In this document: positions 62,327 to 64,000 of the stretch, piece after piece | Position numbering within the stretch: the first letter of the stretch is position 1 | Layout of the letters: each line of letters starts with the position of its first letter | Source: Candidatus Alloclostridium intestinigallinarum | GTDB lineage: Bacteria > Bacillota > Clostridia > Christensenellales > UBA3700 | Direction of reading: 5' to 3' | Assembly (NCBI GenBank): GCA_904382605.1 | Contig: CAJFJA010000001.1 | Location: 6,793-70,792 of the forward strand | DNA length: 64,000 bases | Program-made: the position numbers and the translations under genes | The notes under the pieces: generated by a model | What the model was told of the DNA's origin: nothing | What the model saw: only the letters and a program-made list of their open reading frames with translations | Databases searched by the model: none

Positions 62327-64000
62327 AATGCGCAAGCTGATATTGGTTGGCAGCCGCAGCGAAACGCAGGCGACTATGGACTTGCTGCACAAAAGCGGCT
62401 GTACGGAGATATCCGCCGCCGCGCAGGAAGAAGGGACTTTCCGGCCGGACGTCTCCGCAAGGGCGGACGAGCTTGCCTTGAAACTTGCGGATATAGAATT
62501 TGCTTTTGAATTTATTGCAAGCTGCACGAGAGAGGCGGCTGAACTTTCCAAGAAAAAAATAATCGAATACAAGAAGGCGAAAAAGGAATTACTTGCGCCG
62601 CAACCCACGCTCACTTTCGAGGAATTCACTTCCTGCGCGGATAAAAGCGGCGAACTTGACGGCGTTATAGGAAAACTGAAAGAACTTTCGTCCGCGCTTG
62701 CCGAATGCGCGTCGGAAAAACTCAGATGCGAAAACGCGCTGGCGGCGCTGGCGCCGTACGGCGAAGTGGAAGAGCCTTTGGGCATATTCCGTCCCACGGC
62801 GAGCACTTACGCCGCAATAGGCACGGTAGCTTCATCGGAATTCGCCGAGGGCGGGTGGAGCGAAAAGTGCATATGGCGGACGTGGGGAGGAGGCAGCCAG
62901 ACTGCGGTTGCCGTCGTATGCCTGAAAGAGGACGAAGAACTTGTCCGCGGCGCGCTTTCAGATATGGAATTTTCTCCCTGTCCCGCCGAGTATACGCGCA
63001 CATACGCGGAAGAAAAGGCTGATATAGACAAAAAGGCGGAAGAGATAGCTTCACGCCGCGCCCGGACGGTGCTGAAAGGAGCGGAGGCGGAAGAAAACAT
63101 GCCCCTTCTTAAACTCATGCGCGACTATTACAGCGTGGAAAGGGCAAAGGTTGTTGGCAGCGGCATGACTGCGTGCACAGCCACGTCTTATGTGTTGCAG
63201 GCGTGGGTGCCTCTTCCTTACGCGGAGCAGGTGGACAAGCTGCTGGAAGGAAGCGGCGAAAGCCTGTCTTATTACTTCTGCGAACCGGAAGAAGGGGACG
63301 ACGTGCCCACCTGCGCCGTGAACAATCCGCTCGTCACGCCGTACGAAACGGTTACGAATATGTTCTCCGCTCCGAAGTACAGGGAGCTTGATCCCAATCC
63401 GCACATTACGGCGTTCTTCTTCCTGTTTTTCGGAATGATGCTTGCGGACGTCGGTTACGGAATCCTGCTTTCTCTGTTCACGGGCATATATCTGATAAAA
63501 GTCAGACCGCCGCGCGGCAGGGGCAATATGATAAAACTGCTGTGTATGGGCGGCATATCCACGATAATCTGGGGCTTTTTGTTCGGCTCGTACTTCGGCA
63601 TGAGCGCGGGCGATCTGGGCATATGGTACTGGTTCAATCCCATCGACGATCCCATAACCATGCTGTTCCTCAGCCTTGGCGCGGGACTTGTCCAGCTGCT
63701 TTACGGCTATTTCGTCAATATGGTGTCGCTGTTTATGCAGAAAAAGCCTTTTGAAGCGATATTCGGCAATACTTGCTGGTACTTCCTCGTTCTCGGCGTT
63801 GCGGCGGCGTTCTTCGGCTCTTCGCTCGCAAGCTGGCTTCCCTACGTCGGGTATGCCTTTTTGGGTATAGGTCTGCTTTTCCTCGTCCTTTCGGGCGTGG
63901 TGGGCAACAAGGGAATAAAGCGGCTGGGCAGCGGTCTGGGCAAGCTGTACGGAATTGTCAATTTCTTCTCCGACCTGATGAGTTATACGCGTATATTCGG
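62316..64000 (+). CDS. ntpI: V-type ATP synthase subunit I (partial, runs off the window)
   Basis: The ATG at 62316 (MLAEMRKLILVG) overlaps the stalk gene by 11 bases. At least 561 residues are visible. The N-terminal half is cytoplasmic and coiled-coil-rich, with the family feature LQAWVPLPYAEQVDKLL near residue 300. Membrane helices begin around ITAFFFLFFGMMLADVGYGI. GIVNFFSDLMSYTRIFG at the window edge is the conserved segment before the essential proton-path helices. This subunit is the a-subunit-like stator of the rotary ATPase, moving H+ or Na+. The remaining ntp/atp genes should follow outside the window. Confidence 0.92.
   Translation, partial: MLAEMRKLILVGSRSETQATMDLLHKSGCTEISAAAQEEGTFRPDVSARADELALKLADIEFAFEFIASCTREAAELSKKKIIEYKKAKKELLAPQPTLTFEEFTSCADKSGELDGVIGKLKELSSALAECASEKLRCENALAALAPYGEVEEPLGIFRPTASTYAAIGTVASSEFAEGGWSEKCIWRTWGGGSQTAVAVVCLKEDEELVRGALSDMEFSPCPAEYTRTYAEEKADIDKKAEEIASRRARTVLKGAEAEENMPLLKLMRDYYSVERAKVVGSGMTACTATSYVLQAWVPLPYAEQVDKLLEGSGESLSYYFCEPEEGDDVPTCAVNNPLVTPYETVTNMFSAPKYRELDPNPHITAFFFLFFGMMLADVGYGILLSLFTGIYLIKVRPPRGRGNMIKLLCMGGISTIIWGFLFGSYFGMSAGDLGIWYWFNPIDDPITMLFLSLGAGLVQLLYGYFVNMVSLFMQKKPFEAIFGNTCWYFLVLGVAAAFFGSSLASWLPYVGYAFLGIGLLFLVLSGVVGNKGIKRLGSGLGKLYGIVNFFSDLMSYTRIF

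Overview
The window looks like a chromosome segment from a moderate-GC, Gram-positive-type (monoderm) member of the Clostridia, probably an uncultured gut lineage. This is inference from gene content: a V-type ATPase cluster, ComF, an arginine-phosphatase-like LMW-PTP beside ywlC and rpiB, a MarR-controlled heterodimeric ABC exporter, exported lipoproteins with clear lipoboxes, and sigma-A type promoters (TTGACA-17-TATAAT). No rRNA, tRNA, insertion sequence, phage gene or CRISPR array was recognised.

Layout. 1-7.7 kb: small accessory genes (acidic EF-hand-like microprotein, HAD phosphatase, MerR regulator divergent from a DUF4097-like lipoprotein, AEC transporter, methyltransferase plus ASCH protein, MFS transporter, LRR lipoprotein). 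7.7-12.1 kb: a reverse-strand operon marR -> ABC exporter with a degenerate NBD -> ABC exporter with a canonical NBD. 12.1-15.6 kb: an orphan, chemically atypical OmpR-family regulator, then about 2 kb without a convincing gene but rich in short repeats and palindromes. 15.6-50.5 kb, more than half of the window: one co-directional cluster made of a 7,108-residue exported lipoprotein, a 4,343-residue MBG-repeat surface protein and a 173-residue lipoprotein, with a perfect GC-rich palindrome between the first two genes and an 8-nt overlap between the last two. 50.6-56.9 kb: comF plus GH13 glucosidase, then a canonical two-component system whose kinase gene overlaps manA. 57-59 kb: nested inverted repeats and a reverse-strand DUF1508 protein with a long (EEEAARKAA)n helix. 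59.1-64 kb: ZIP transporter, ywlC, ywlE, rpiB and the start of a V-type ATPase operon, which runs off the edge.

Most notable is the giant-protein cluster. The 7,108-residue protein is a chain of related beta-rich modules of two alternating kinds (A and B), interrupted by fibronectin-III-like domains and tethered at its N-terminus by a lipid anchor. I know of no named family with this architecture. Its strand pattern (hydrophobic/polar alternation ending in G-I-Y-L...LYVDLS) recalls the LolA/LppX type of lipoprotein fold, but that is a hypothesis. The partner has about 28 MBG-type repeats between an N-terminal hydrophobic segment and a C-terminal membrane segment with a basic tail, and no LPXTG motif. 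TTTACAT/ATGTAAA motifs recur upstream of the giant genes and upstream of the two-component system at 53 kb, so shared control is possible.

A second general observation is that at least three genes (AEC transporter, comF, ZIP transporter) have a good -35/-10 pair with exactly six bases between the -10 hexamer and an ATG and no Shine-Dalgarno sequence. This predicts leaderless mRNAs in a genome where other genes carry strong GGAGG sites.
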